Positions 26,810-36,414 of a DNA stretch of 64,000 bases are shown here, piece after piece (positions within the stretch are counted from its first letter, which is position 1; every line of letters starts with the position of its first letter). The DNA lies in assembly GCF_001522545.3 (NCBI RefSeq), contig NC_031799.1, positions 32,537,950-32,601,949 on the forward strand, given 5' to 3'. Made by a program: the position numbers and the translations under genes. The DNA is from Parus major. Taxonomy: Eukaryota; Chordata; Aves; Passeriformes; Paridae. Below the pieces are notes generated by a model. The model did not search any database and was not told the DNA's origin. It saw only the letters and a list, made by a program, of their open reading frames with translations.

Positions 26810-27056
26810 GACAGCTCCAGGGAGACCACAGAGCAGCCTTGCAGTTCATCAGTTGTTCCCACAAGAAAGCTAAAGAGAGACTTTTGACAAGGGCATGTAG
26901 CAATGGGGCAAAGAGTAGTGGAATTAAACTGAAAGAAGGTAGATTTAGTTCAGGTATTAGGAAAAAAATTTTTAGTGTGAGGGTTACAGGATGGGTGGGG
27001 GATGGAACTAGAACTTTTAGGTTCCTTCCAACATACACCATGCTATGATTCTATGG
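26810..27056 (+). mobile_element. CR1 LINE 3' fragment with internal deletion
   Basis: The element is on the plus strand and ends with ATGATTCTATGG at 27045-27056, the CR1 terminal motif. Diagnostic CR1 words appear in order: a GGAGACC..GAGCAGCCTT segment near 26820, ACTTTTGACAAGGGCATGTAG at 26880-26900 (trimmed here to its core), AATTAAACTGAAAGAAGGTAG near 26922-26942, and GGTTCCTTCCAAC near 27020. Between about 26990 and 27000 the copy jumps from the GTGAGGGT block almost directly to the terminal GGAACTAGA block, skipping a segment usually found in CR1 3' regions. It starts only about 120 bp after the exon donor at 26692. Confidence 0.85.
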
Positions 27057-29400
27057 TTTTGCTTTAGCCCATCAACGGGAATCATTCATCATTCTGACAA
27101 GCCATTAAAAACTACAAAGTGTGCATTTTTTGCTCTCAAAAATGCATCAGTGTTTCCAGAGGTAAATAATGACTGTAGATATTTCTAATGCAAAGTTATT
27201 GGAAAATTTTAACAGCTGGCTGTAGATTTCAACCAAAAATATCTGGAATATATTGGTCAGCTGCAGTGAGTCAACTTGGGTGAGCTATGTCACAGTTTCT
27301 AGGAACACTAAACTAGAAGAATTAGGGATAAAAAGCTCTTTAAAGCATTCTGAGTATTTCATGTATTCTCAAATAATAATTTAGTTTGTACAACAAACAT
27401 TCCTCATGCTTCAGATTAAGATATGTGTGTTAAACACTACCCTTTGGGAGACGGATGCTTTATTACACTAATTATAAAAAATCCTGTTTACACAATGGGT
27501 CCGTACCAGGTTTTCCATTTTAGAAAGCCCTCTGAAATGAGTCAATTTGTAAATCTGGTTGCAAATTATAATACTTGTGCAATTTAAAAGGCTTAAAGAT
27601 GATTCTTTAAGTGGTTGTAATACTAAATTTTAGGAATACTACTGCAGGAAGAAAGGATACTGTGCAATTGTCAAGACAAAAGGAAAAAAATGCTGTGCAT
27701 TTAAAAAAAAAAACAAAAAACTTTAAATCTTCATTTGTGATGTGTGTGAGTGTTCATTCTATCCTATGTGAAAATTATGAGCATTTTGGATAGTGCTTAC
27801 ATATGCCTACTCAGTGTCTGTCTATAAAATCTGCTCTTCACTTAACAGCTAGGGAGATATTAATATACTCACCTAATGAGTAACTTGGTAAGTCCATGAA
27901 GCTGAGAGAGCTTTGGGTTTGGGCAACCAACTCAGTAAAAAATATTTATTCCAGTCTGATGGCCTGTCAAAGCTAGGTAAAGAGCCTATAGCTTTTGTCC
28001 TCTGATTAAAACAATTCCATGATATTTCATGCTTTAATTTGCCTACTGATATTCACATACACATGTATACTTGGTTGTACTTTTGAAAATCTTAACTAGG
28101 GCTGTAATGAATGTTATATTTGCAAATAGCAAATAGTATTCTACCAGTTCATAACATAATAACAGAAGTTAAGCATTTTAAAATTAGGATATGCTAGGAG
28201 AAGCTCTTATAACTGGCCACATTCCTTACAGAAAGCAATTTTCTGAAAGTGTATGTGAACAATCAGAAGAGATATGTGCTATACTATGTGGAAAAATTTA
28301 TTTTTTCCTAACAGTGACCATTAGCTATAGGCCACACTAGAACAGTACCAAATTGTTTCCGCTAACACTATCTCTAAATGGATTTTTTCAAGATTATAAC
28401 ATCTTCCTCAACAGTTTAAACATGCATTCTTTCACCCGTCTAAAGTAATTTTTCCAACTGTTCAAGGGCTCTCAAATGCTGTCTCTGTAAGGTTTAGCAG
28501 ATCTTAGTGGGAAAGAAGCTTGATTAAGTCTAAAAGCTTTAACAACTACGTTAATAAGAAATTGAACTGTTCACAAGTTTACACTTGCAGTAGCTGGTAT
28601 CTTCTCTAGGCTGAGAGACAGCCTGTGCTGTGCTTCACTGCTACAGTTCAACAAAGGTCATATTGTAGCTCTTCTGCCTTACTTCCACAGACTTTTCTGG
28701 CTGGGCACTGAATATTTCTTTTGCTTACCTTTCACCAGAGGAAAACTGCACAAAAAATGTGCTTCTCTACCTACTGTCTTCTGCTTCTGTTCAGATGAGT
28801 ACTGTGCCAGAAAAAAACCTCTAATCCATCAAAATCAATTTCCATTCTCTCATTTTTTAAAGCTGCCTGTGTTCCTTCTTTGCAACACCATCATCTTTAC
28901 GGATATTTCCACCCTGCAAGAAAGCCAAACTTTGCAGCTCAGTCTCACACGGGTTTCCCATCTGAAAACCTGCACCATGAGGCTCGTGCATTACACTGAG
29001 AGATTATTACAGCTGTTGGCCTCTGAGATGTGGAAAGAAAAAAAAAAACATTTGGAAAGGATATGAGTGGCTGAGACAACTTCGGGAGGTGACCTCCAGT
29101 CATGCATCAAAACTGCTGTAGATCCCTCCAGCAGAAAACCTGAAGAAGGATTTCTTTCCTTGCATTAAGGGACCCACATCTGCCCTCTCCCCAGGCTCCT
29201 GAGAGGATTCACCCCATACAGGGAGATGAAAGGGCCTTCAGGAAGGCACCTTCCTCAGCCTAGGGAAGGTCCCTTAAAGCTTCACCAACATGAACATGTA
29301 AAATCTGTTCTCCACACAGCCTGATTTCAACACATTTAGTTGGCCTCATCAGCAGAGTTAGTGGTGCTTTTCAGAACACTCACTCACACTGGTTTAATGC

Positions 29401-29402
29401 AA

Positions 29403-29443
<41 letters not shown>

Positions 29444-29531
29444 AAACCCCCCCACAAAAAAACCCACAAAACAAACAAACAAACAAAAACAAAAAAAAAA
29501 CAAACGAAAAAACCCACCAAAAAACAACAGA
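29401..29531. repeat. Poly-A run followed by A/C-rich low-complexity tract
   Basis: A short CA run leads into 29 consecutive A residues (29413-29441), then C-runs and AAAC-type units. The opposite strand reads as a long T/G-rich tract. A poly-A of this length can mark the tail of a retroposed copy on the plus strand, but I recognise no element or spliced gene body upstream. It is therefore annotated only as low-complexity sequence. Confidence 0.85.
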
Positions 29532-30234
29532 AGATTTAAACTGTAGTTACCAGCGTTCCCTAAGCCTTTTATGCTTGTAAGGAAAGCTTGTCTGAATTGA
29601 ATGCCATTCAAAGCCCCAGTGTTTCTGGAAGATAATTATCAGTGTTGTAACATTACAAACAATTTTTAAAACATCTTCTTACATATTCCAGACTATTTAT
29701 TTTTAAATATTTCTGTGTCTTAATTAAATACATTAGGATCTTTATCATTTTCAGTGGTTCGCTTCTGGAGCAGAGTTTAAGCTTTCATTTTACAAGGCCC
29801 TATAAATATCTGTTCTCCATACCTGAACTGGGAGTCATCCACTAGTAAATCTTCAAACACCTTTGTTTTATTACTGAATAAGTGCTATAGTCTCAGTCCC
29901 AACATTCTTTGTTTGCTCTTGAGTGCTGTCTTTACTCCAAAGATAATTAGAACAATGACTTTAAAACAAAATCAGCACGGGAAAACTGGTAATATTTTCT
30001 TGTATTTTCCTACCTATTTTTAATCCATAGCATAAAATGTCTCTTCTAAGTCTTCAAGTGTCAGGCCTCAAAAAAATTGAGAGACCTTATAACAAAAAAA
30101 GTGTTTACTCCTTTTGCAGGTCTGTTATCTTATTGTGGAGCCTTAGCAGAGAATTAATTTTTGACAGTAAAGGAAAACCTGTATTGTTACACATCTTAAG
30201 TCGAGAGTTAATGTAAAATTAAACTACATGGGAG

Positions 30235-30830
30235 ACCATGGGACCTGGGGGGTCCTGGTCAGTGGAAAGCTGAACATGAGCCAGCAGTGCCCCAACCCTG
30301 TCCTGGGGGGACATCAGGCACAGCATCACCAGCGGGGCAAGGGAAGGGATTGTCCTGCTCTGCTCTGAGCTGGGGCAGCCTCAGCTCCAGTGCTGGGGGC
30401 AGCTCAGGGTGCCACAATATGAGTAAAAAGTGGAACTGTTAGAGAGTATGCAAAGAAAAGCAACTAGGATGGTGAAGGACCTTGAAGGGGAAGCCATATG
30501 AGGAGTGACTCATCAGGTCACTTGGTCAGTTCGGTCTGGAGGAAAACTGAGGACAGACCTCATTGCAGTCTTCAGTTGCCTTGTGAGGGGACAAAGAGTA
30601 GCAGACACTCTTCTCTGTGCTGACCAGTGACAGGACCCAAGGGAATGGCCTGAAGCTGTGTGAGGCAAGGTTTAGGTTGGATATCAAGAAAATGTTCTTC
30701 ACCCAGGGAGTGGTTGGGCATGGGAAGAGCTCCCCAGGAAAGTGGTCACAGCATCAAATTGAAGGTGTCCAAGAAGCATTTGGACAATGCTCTCAGGCAC
30801 AAGGTGTGACTCTTGGGTGTCCTGTGCAGG
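30235..30830 (+). mobile_element. CR1 LINE fragment lacking its 3' terminus
   Basis: The element is on the plus strand. CR1 words in order: AAGCTGAACATGAGCCAGCA (about 30269-30288), a TGGTGAAGG..CTTGAAGGGGAAGCC block (30470-30496), a GACCTCATTGCAGTC block (about 30556), CAGTGACAGGACCCAAGGGA (about 30626-30645), AGGTTTAGGTTGGATATCA (30667-30685) and GTGTGACTCTTGGGTGTCCT (30804-30823). The coding frame is broken by shifts and internal losses. The match stops at the GTCCTGTGCAGG block, so the final part with the ATTCTATG tail is missing. Loss of the 3' end is unusual for CR1, whose copies normally lose the 5' end. Confidence 0.88.
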
Positions 30831-32160
30831 AACAACACTATATAAGTGAATAAAGTCCAAGAAGCAAGAAAAGATATGTTTTTTCTTATCTTTGGTAGAG
30901 CTAGAAGGGCAAAAAGACTTTTTGAGATTTAACTGATTGACAGTAGTATCATACTTTGTGATATTCACAGTCTGTAATCCATTTTGTATCTTGTGTATGA
31001 TTAAAGTCTTTAGGAAATATTGGAATAATACTTTTAATCATTTTTTTCTTCCTCCTCTGGAATGAATTTTCCTCTAATGACAGGCTGATAGACATTTTCT
31101 TATGTTGAAAATAATGTTTTTCTTGCTTAATTTTTTGGTAGCCTCTGAGCTTTGTAACATTTTAAATAAGTAGGACAAAAGCTAATTTTACACATTAAAA
31201 TAAACCAAATATAAAAATGGCTTTCTGCACTTCCTTTCTGTCTTTCAAATAAAATGTTTATCCTAAATATTCAGGCTAGCATTAAAGTTTGTGCAGCTCT
31301 TTATCTAAGAGAGGAGGGTCTTTCATGCCTGCAAGATTTTTTAAAACTCTCTTTTTAACTGCTTAGGCATACTTTTTAATACTGCTCTATATTATTGTCT
31401 GCCTCTCTTGAATAATTGCCATGTCACAAGATATAGGCAACTCCCGGTCATGTCAGGAGTGTAATGCAAACTCCCCCTTTCCTTTTCTAAAAGGAGAAAA
31501 GGAATTGAGCTGGCTGAACTGAGCAGAACTGGGAGCCTTTTACCAGCCTCAGGAAAAAGAACCTCAGGAAAAAGGACTGAGCAACTAAATTTACAAAAAT
31601 TGTTCAGGAAAGCTACTAAATTTGGTTACTCAATACTTCCTGCCCTGCTTGAGTAGAAAAATAAATAGAGAAATATTTTTACATTAAAGACAGAGGAGGG
31701 ATGTGTTCTCTGGATATTAATCATTGCAATTTACTTATCTACTGCTGGACAAGATTTTCCCACTCTTTCTGACACTGTTCGTGTCAGAGCCCAGACAGAG
31801 CTACTAGTATTTAGATTCTCCACATCACATGCAAATGTCTAATTTTCCAGGTGGAGAGGACAAATTTCCCACCTCCATTCTGCAATGCTGACTCACTGTT
31901 TCTATGTCTTTTGAAACAATACCTTAAAACAAAATATTTCAGAAATACTGAAACAATTTTTCTCAATATTAGCAAACTAAGCTTCTTCCCTTTTCCAAAT
32001 ATTAACTTTTTTAAAGCAGTCTACTTTGAGGTCTCTGAAATTTTTTTCATATTTTCTATTTGGCCGAGACAATTGTTGATTTCTACCCTAGTTTTACAGC
32101 AATTTTTGCAGCAAGTGGGAAGGTGCAGGTGTCATATGAGGTTTCTCTCTTTTCTCACAG

Positions 32161-32340
32161 TGTTCACAGACCTGTGGTGGTGGTGTCCAGAAGCGAGATA
32201 CACTTTGTAAGCAGCGCCTAGCAGATGGAAGCTTGTTAGAGCTGCCAGAATCCTTCTGCTCCATGCCAAGGACCGTGACACAACAAGCCTGCAAAAACGA
32301 GGATTGTCCCAATGAGTGGCTTCTCTCTGACTGGACACAG
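32161..32340 (+). CDS. ADAMTSL1: ADAMTSL1 exon: body of fourth visible TSR and start of the fifth
   Basis: The acceptor is tttctcacag and the donor gtatgc. The exon is exactly 60 codons between two phase-0 introns, so skipping it would keep the frame while exchanging one TSR core for the next. Translation begins CSQTCGGGVQKRDTLCKQRL and includes six cysteines, ending ACKNEDCPNEW. The tail LLSDWTQ starts the next TSR. Joined to the upstream WQE it gives W-Q-E-C, and joined downstream W-T-Q-C, both C-mannosylation-type patterns. The closest remembered protein is human ADAMTSL1. Confidence 0.97.
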
Positions 32341-33870
32341 GTATGCTATTTGCATGCATGAGTATTGTACAGATCTTGGAGAGTGCCTAAGCCAGTTGGG
32401 ATAGAGGAGCCAAATAAAGTCAGATCCCACACAGCATGTTATGTCCAGTTTTGTCCTGTAATCTGTCCTTATCATCCTGGTTGGATGATTATCGCTAGCT
32501 CCATGTTCCTCTTTGGTGTCCACCTCCACAGGTGTGCTTTAGCCATCTGGCCAAACCATTAAGACCCTTCCAGTGTAAACACAAGTTGCACTCAAAACAA
32601 TAAATCCCTGCCTCTGTCCATGCCTCTTCTTATTTCATCCAAGGCATCAATGAAGGGTAATCTTTATTAGGCTACATGCCCTTTGTTGCCAAAACCTAGA
32701 TATTCTGTTGTCAATACTCTTTTCCTCTTGGGGCAACTCCAGTCCTTTCCTATGATAAAGAAAATAGAAAAGGGGGAAGGGACAGGAGAAGAGGGGAAGG
32801 AACAGGAGAAGAGGGGAAGGGAAGGGGAAGGGGATTCTATGAAAATATAATTTTACTTTATAAGGTCAAAGCAAAAACAAAGGTTCATGCCAGTAAGCAT
32901 GAAAATCATTCCACATCTTGCAGTCTCTGCCACCACTCTTCCAGTCCTCTTTCACAGAAGGTAGTGGAAATTGTCTTGTGGAAATTGTAAAGGAAATGCC
33001 AATCACCTACCTACAGAGCAGTCCCATCTGCACCCTTCTTATAGGGATCTGTCTGGGAATTTTACTCAAATTAGTGGATGTTTTCATAAAGTCTTCTTGC
33101 CAGGAGACACATAGCCATTCTGGCAATGAAGATGGTAATTACAGTTCTCTACCCATTTTCTAGCTCTTTTTACAGACTGTTGCTTGGGTTCCAGTGCAAA
33201 GGCACTGCCTGTATTTCATTTTCCACAATGTTATATACATAAATATGAAACTGAATAGTCATGATTAAGTCCGTCAAATAATGTCCACCTGTGCAACAGC
33301 CTCTGCAGTCTGGTATTAGAGGATTTATACTATTCAGTGTAAGCCATATGTATAACTACAAGGCTGAGGTAATGAATTGGTGTCTAAAATATTCATCCCT
33401 TTATTATTCCTAAATATATTTATTAAAGATTAAGCTTAGGCCAGATTTTATCACACCAGAATGCAACTGTGATCTGCAATTCCTTGATGTCTGCTCTTGG
33501 ACATGAGCTGGAGTTTTTCCAGCCAGCAGACACAGACACAGAAACGAAGTTCAAAGACTGGTTTGAGATGTAGCACAGTACCATTGAAACAAGGGACACC
33601 ATCTGACAGAAAAGTGGAAACAGGAGAATGGAAAGAACCAAAGCCTTGCAGGACAGAAAATAACAAGTATTTCATCTCTTTACCGTGCCTGCACTGTCTG
33701 TAGGTGCATGGTCAGATGCTGCTCTTCTTTATTCTGCTGCAACATTTTGAAAACTGTAGCTGTTCTATCCTGTGGTGTGTGTATGCAGTGTGGATATGGG
33801 AGGTGAGGAGGGAGCGTGTGACGAGGAGCACCTTTTTTGTTTCTCCTAATGTTTCTCATCCTGTTCCTAG
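32341..33870 (+). other. Intron, 1.5 kb
   Basis: The borders are gtatgc and tgttcctag. It carries the G-rich purine tract at 32767-32833. The rest is unremarkable AT-rich intron with no recognisable gene or repeat. Confidence 0.9.
32767..32833 (+). repeat. Purine-only G-rich tract with G-quadruplex pattern
   Basis: The + strand holds only A and G apart from two C residues. A unit of about 21 nt (GAAGGGACAGGAGAAGAGGG and its near-copy) is repeated twice. The tract ends with four G-runs of 3-4 separated by AA (32813-32816, 32819-32821, 32824-32827, 32830-32833), which fits the G3+N1-7 pattern. It lies about 430 bp downstream of an exon, so the pre-mRNA would carry the G-rich strand. Confidence 0.85.
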
Positions 33871-34024
33871 TGTTCAGTAAGCTGTGGAGAAGGCACGCAG
33901 AGCCGAAATGCTATTTGCAGAAAGATGCTGAAGACTGGGGACTTTGTTATCATCAATTCCTCTCTCTGCCTCCCTTTGCCATTCTCATCCTTGATCAGGC
34001 CTTGTTCACTGGGCCCCTGTGCAA
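33871..34024 (+). CDS. ADAMTSL1: ADAMTSL1 exon: fifth visible TSR
   Basis: The acceptor is tgttcctag and the donor gtaagt. The phase-0 start gives CSVSCGEGTQSRNAICRKML, and the exon ends IRPCSLGPCA plus one base. The six cysteines complete the TSR begun by WTQ in the previous exon. An N-glycosylation sequon, NSS, lies in the middle (human has NST at the corresponding place, as I recall). The single leftover A joins the next exon's GG to make an arginine. This is the last TSR before the Ig-like part of the protein. Confidence 0.96.
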
Positions 34025-35273
34025 GTAAGTGGAAAAGGTGTTTGGCAGTGTCTGGGGAAAGGGGATTGGAAGTCTTTCACTAAGAAATCCATGCTATTTC
34101 CTGCTCCACAGCCTTCTTTCATGGTAGTATTACTCAGTCTTGTGGAGTGGGTTTTTCTGTCTGTGAACAAGTCAAGCCAGTGGAGGAGCACTACGGATTT
34201 CACTAATGGAGCTGGATGTAAGCCAGTGTGCTGGAAGGGAACCACTAGTTTCTGGAAGAACTGGCTCAAAATTCTGACCAAAATCTAGATCTGAATTTCA
34301 CAGCTGGAATGTAGAGGCTGAGAGATACAGCACAGCAGCCTGAGGGCTGGAGCAAATAAACACTCTGCTAGAAAAGCTGCAAGGAAAATGGTTGGTAAGG
34401 GATTTTGCTGACAATCATTTAGAAACTTTTTGTTTCATTATGTCACTCCAAATCCTCTATGACCTGAGATTTCTAATGAACCACACAACACAAGTTAGAT
34501 GTATTTTATGTTGGTAGTTCATGTGTTTGTTTTCGCTCATCACAACTCTGCCTGTATACTCTTCCCTATTTTGCAGTAAGCCAATGGGACATGCAAAAGT
34601 CAGCCCAGCTTCAGCTTGACTCTGAAACTGCTGAATGTTGGGTATATAGGGAGAAAAGAAGATCTGACATTTAGAACCAAAGCCTGGACCAAATGTTGCA
34701 TGGTATTTACTAATAATGTGCCCATGCAGCTTAATTTAGTGCTTTGTAATAAAGATCTCTGACAGAGGTATCAAGAAACCAGAAGGACACACTGAATTAA
34801 TGCACTTTAATAGTATTTACCATGTTTTTAAGCCTAGCCAAGAGAGTTTAGTTCTGTTCAACATTACTCCTTGAGGTAGAAAGACTTTCATTCTTCCTTA
34901 CTTTTATGAGCTGCAAGATCATGTTGTCTTTGAAGGTTTGGATGGTAAACACTTGTCTATTTGGTCCGTTTCTTATATAACAGTCTTTGTTTAAATACTT
35001 TAATAACAAGAACTATGTTTCCACTCAAGTCTTCTTCTCTCCCACAAAGCTTTTGTTCCTAGCTGTTTGGTTTCTGCGTATACTCTACTCTATTTTCACA
35101 TTCCTGAAGTTTGTCTTGTGATTCCTCTTATTTTGATTGCTCTAATTTAATGTCCAGCAACTGGTGGTCGGTTTCTCTCATTATTGTATAATGGGTCAAA
35201 TGCTGCCCACAACAATGTAAACTAGTTGCTTTGTTTAATGGTATCACATACTAATTATATAATGGTGTTTCAG
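34025..35273 (+). other. Intron, 1.2 kb, the shortest complete intron
   Basis: The borders are gtaagt and ggtgtttcag. It is AT-rich with no recognisable gene, repeat or mobile element. The open frames crossing it on both strands are short and without family signature. Confidence 0.9.
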
Positions 35274-36414
35274 GGCACAACAGACCAGCTCATAAGCAAA
35301 GCCCCCATATTATGGCTGTAAAGCAAGTTTACATCCAGACAAGGAAGCAGAAGAAACTGCACTTCATTGTGGGTGGACATGCCTACCTGCTGCCCAAAAC
35401 TTCTGTTATCCTCCGATGCCCAACCAGGAGGTTCCGGAAGTCAATGATCACTTGGGAGAAGGATAACAAGAGGCTTGTCAGCTCGGCTCACATCACAATT
35501 GCACCCTACGGCTACATAAAAATCCATCATCTGAAACCTTCAGATGCTGGGACATACACCTGCACAGCAGGGCCAGCCCGGGAGCATTTCATAATTAAAC
35601 TGATTGGAAGCAACAAGAAGATCATTGCTGGGCAGCCAGCCAGTGTTAGGGAGGAAGAAGTCATGAGAAAGGCCGGCTTAAATGATGCCTTGCGCACAGA
35701 GGATAAACAGTTCAATGGAATTTTCTTCAATGGTAGCAAGGCTGAGAAGCGAGGGCGCCTTGCTAACCCCAGCAGATGGTATGACAATATTGTCTCAAGG
35801 CTGCTACAGCTCAGGGGCTGGCCAGGGGAAAATTTGGAGTCCTGGGAAGCACAGGAGTCCATGGAGAGAAATGCATCCTCAGAAGAGGACCAGAGCCGGG
35901 AGCATAGCCTGCCATTTACTATGGTCACAGAGCAGAAACGCTTGGATGATATAATAAGGAATTTGTCACAACAACCTGAGGAGCTTAAAAATATCTATAC
36001 TGAGCATCTTGTTGTGCAGTTGGCTCAGGAGGTTTTCAAGAGCTACTTGGAGCACCAGGAATTTGTCCTCAAAGCATCAAGGCGAAAAGTTGATTCAGCC
36101 TCTGTGGAGTACCCTCTCCACAGACGTGTTTCTGGATTTACCAGCTCCCTGAGGACATCATCTGCTGAAACATTTATTCCCACCTCTGTAAACCAGGCAA
36201 ATGGCTTGCACAGGCCTCATCAAAAGCCTGCCATCCTCCGAAAGATTTCAGCAGCACAACAACTTTCTGCTTCAGAGGTTGTCACCCACCTGGGACAGAC
36301 AGTGGTCCTAGCGAGTGGCACACTGAGTGTGCTGCTTCACTGTGAAGCAGTGGGAAACCCAAAGCCCACCATCAGCTGGGCTAAGAATGGAGAGGAAGTG
36401 AAATACAATGATAG
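35274..36414 (+). CDS. ADAMTSL1: ADAMTSL1 large exon: first Ig-like domain, long linker, start of second Ig
   Basis: The acceptor is tgtttcag and the donor gtaaag; the exon is 1141 nt. After the split arginine the protein reads HNRPAHKQSPHIMAVKQVYI. The ATG at 35312 is internal. An Ig-like domain follows: cysteine in VILRCPTRR, core tryptophan in MITWEKDN, second cysteine in SDAGTYTC. A polar linker of roughly 200 residues comes next, with sequons NGS, NAS and NLS, a dibasic AEKRGR site, and the conserved blocks GWPGEN, LPFTMVTEQ, NLSQQPEEL and AQQLSASEVVTHLGQT. The exon ends within the second Ig domain (LLHCEAVGNPKPTISWAKNG). Encoding Ig1 and the whole linker in one large exon stands out against its 128-302 nt neighbours. 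By recall, the bird linker is slightly shorter than the human one before LPFTMVTEQ. Confidence 0.97.

Larger units (their letters stand above)
26692..32160 (+). other. Intron, 5.5 kb, with two CR1 fragments
   Basis: The borders are gtaaga and ttttctcacag. It contains a CR1 3' fragment at about 26810-27056, close to the donor; a long A-run and A/C-rich tract (29401-29531); and a second CR1 fragment (30235-30830). The remainder is AT-rich sequence in which I see no gene. Confidence 0.88.

Noticed and set aside
35527..35928. Minus-strand and alternative plus-frame open reading frames in the large exon
   Set aside because: They are shadows of the ADAMTSL1 frame, which alone has matching splice phases and recognisable domains.
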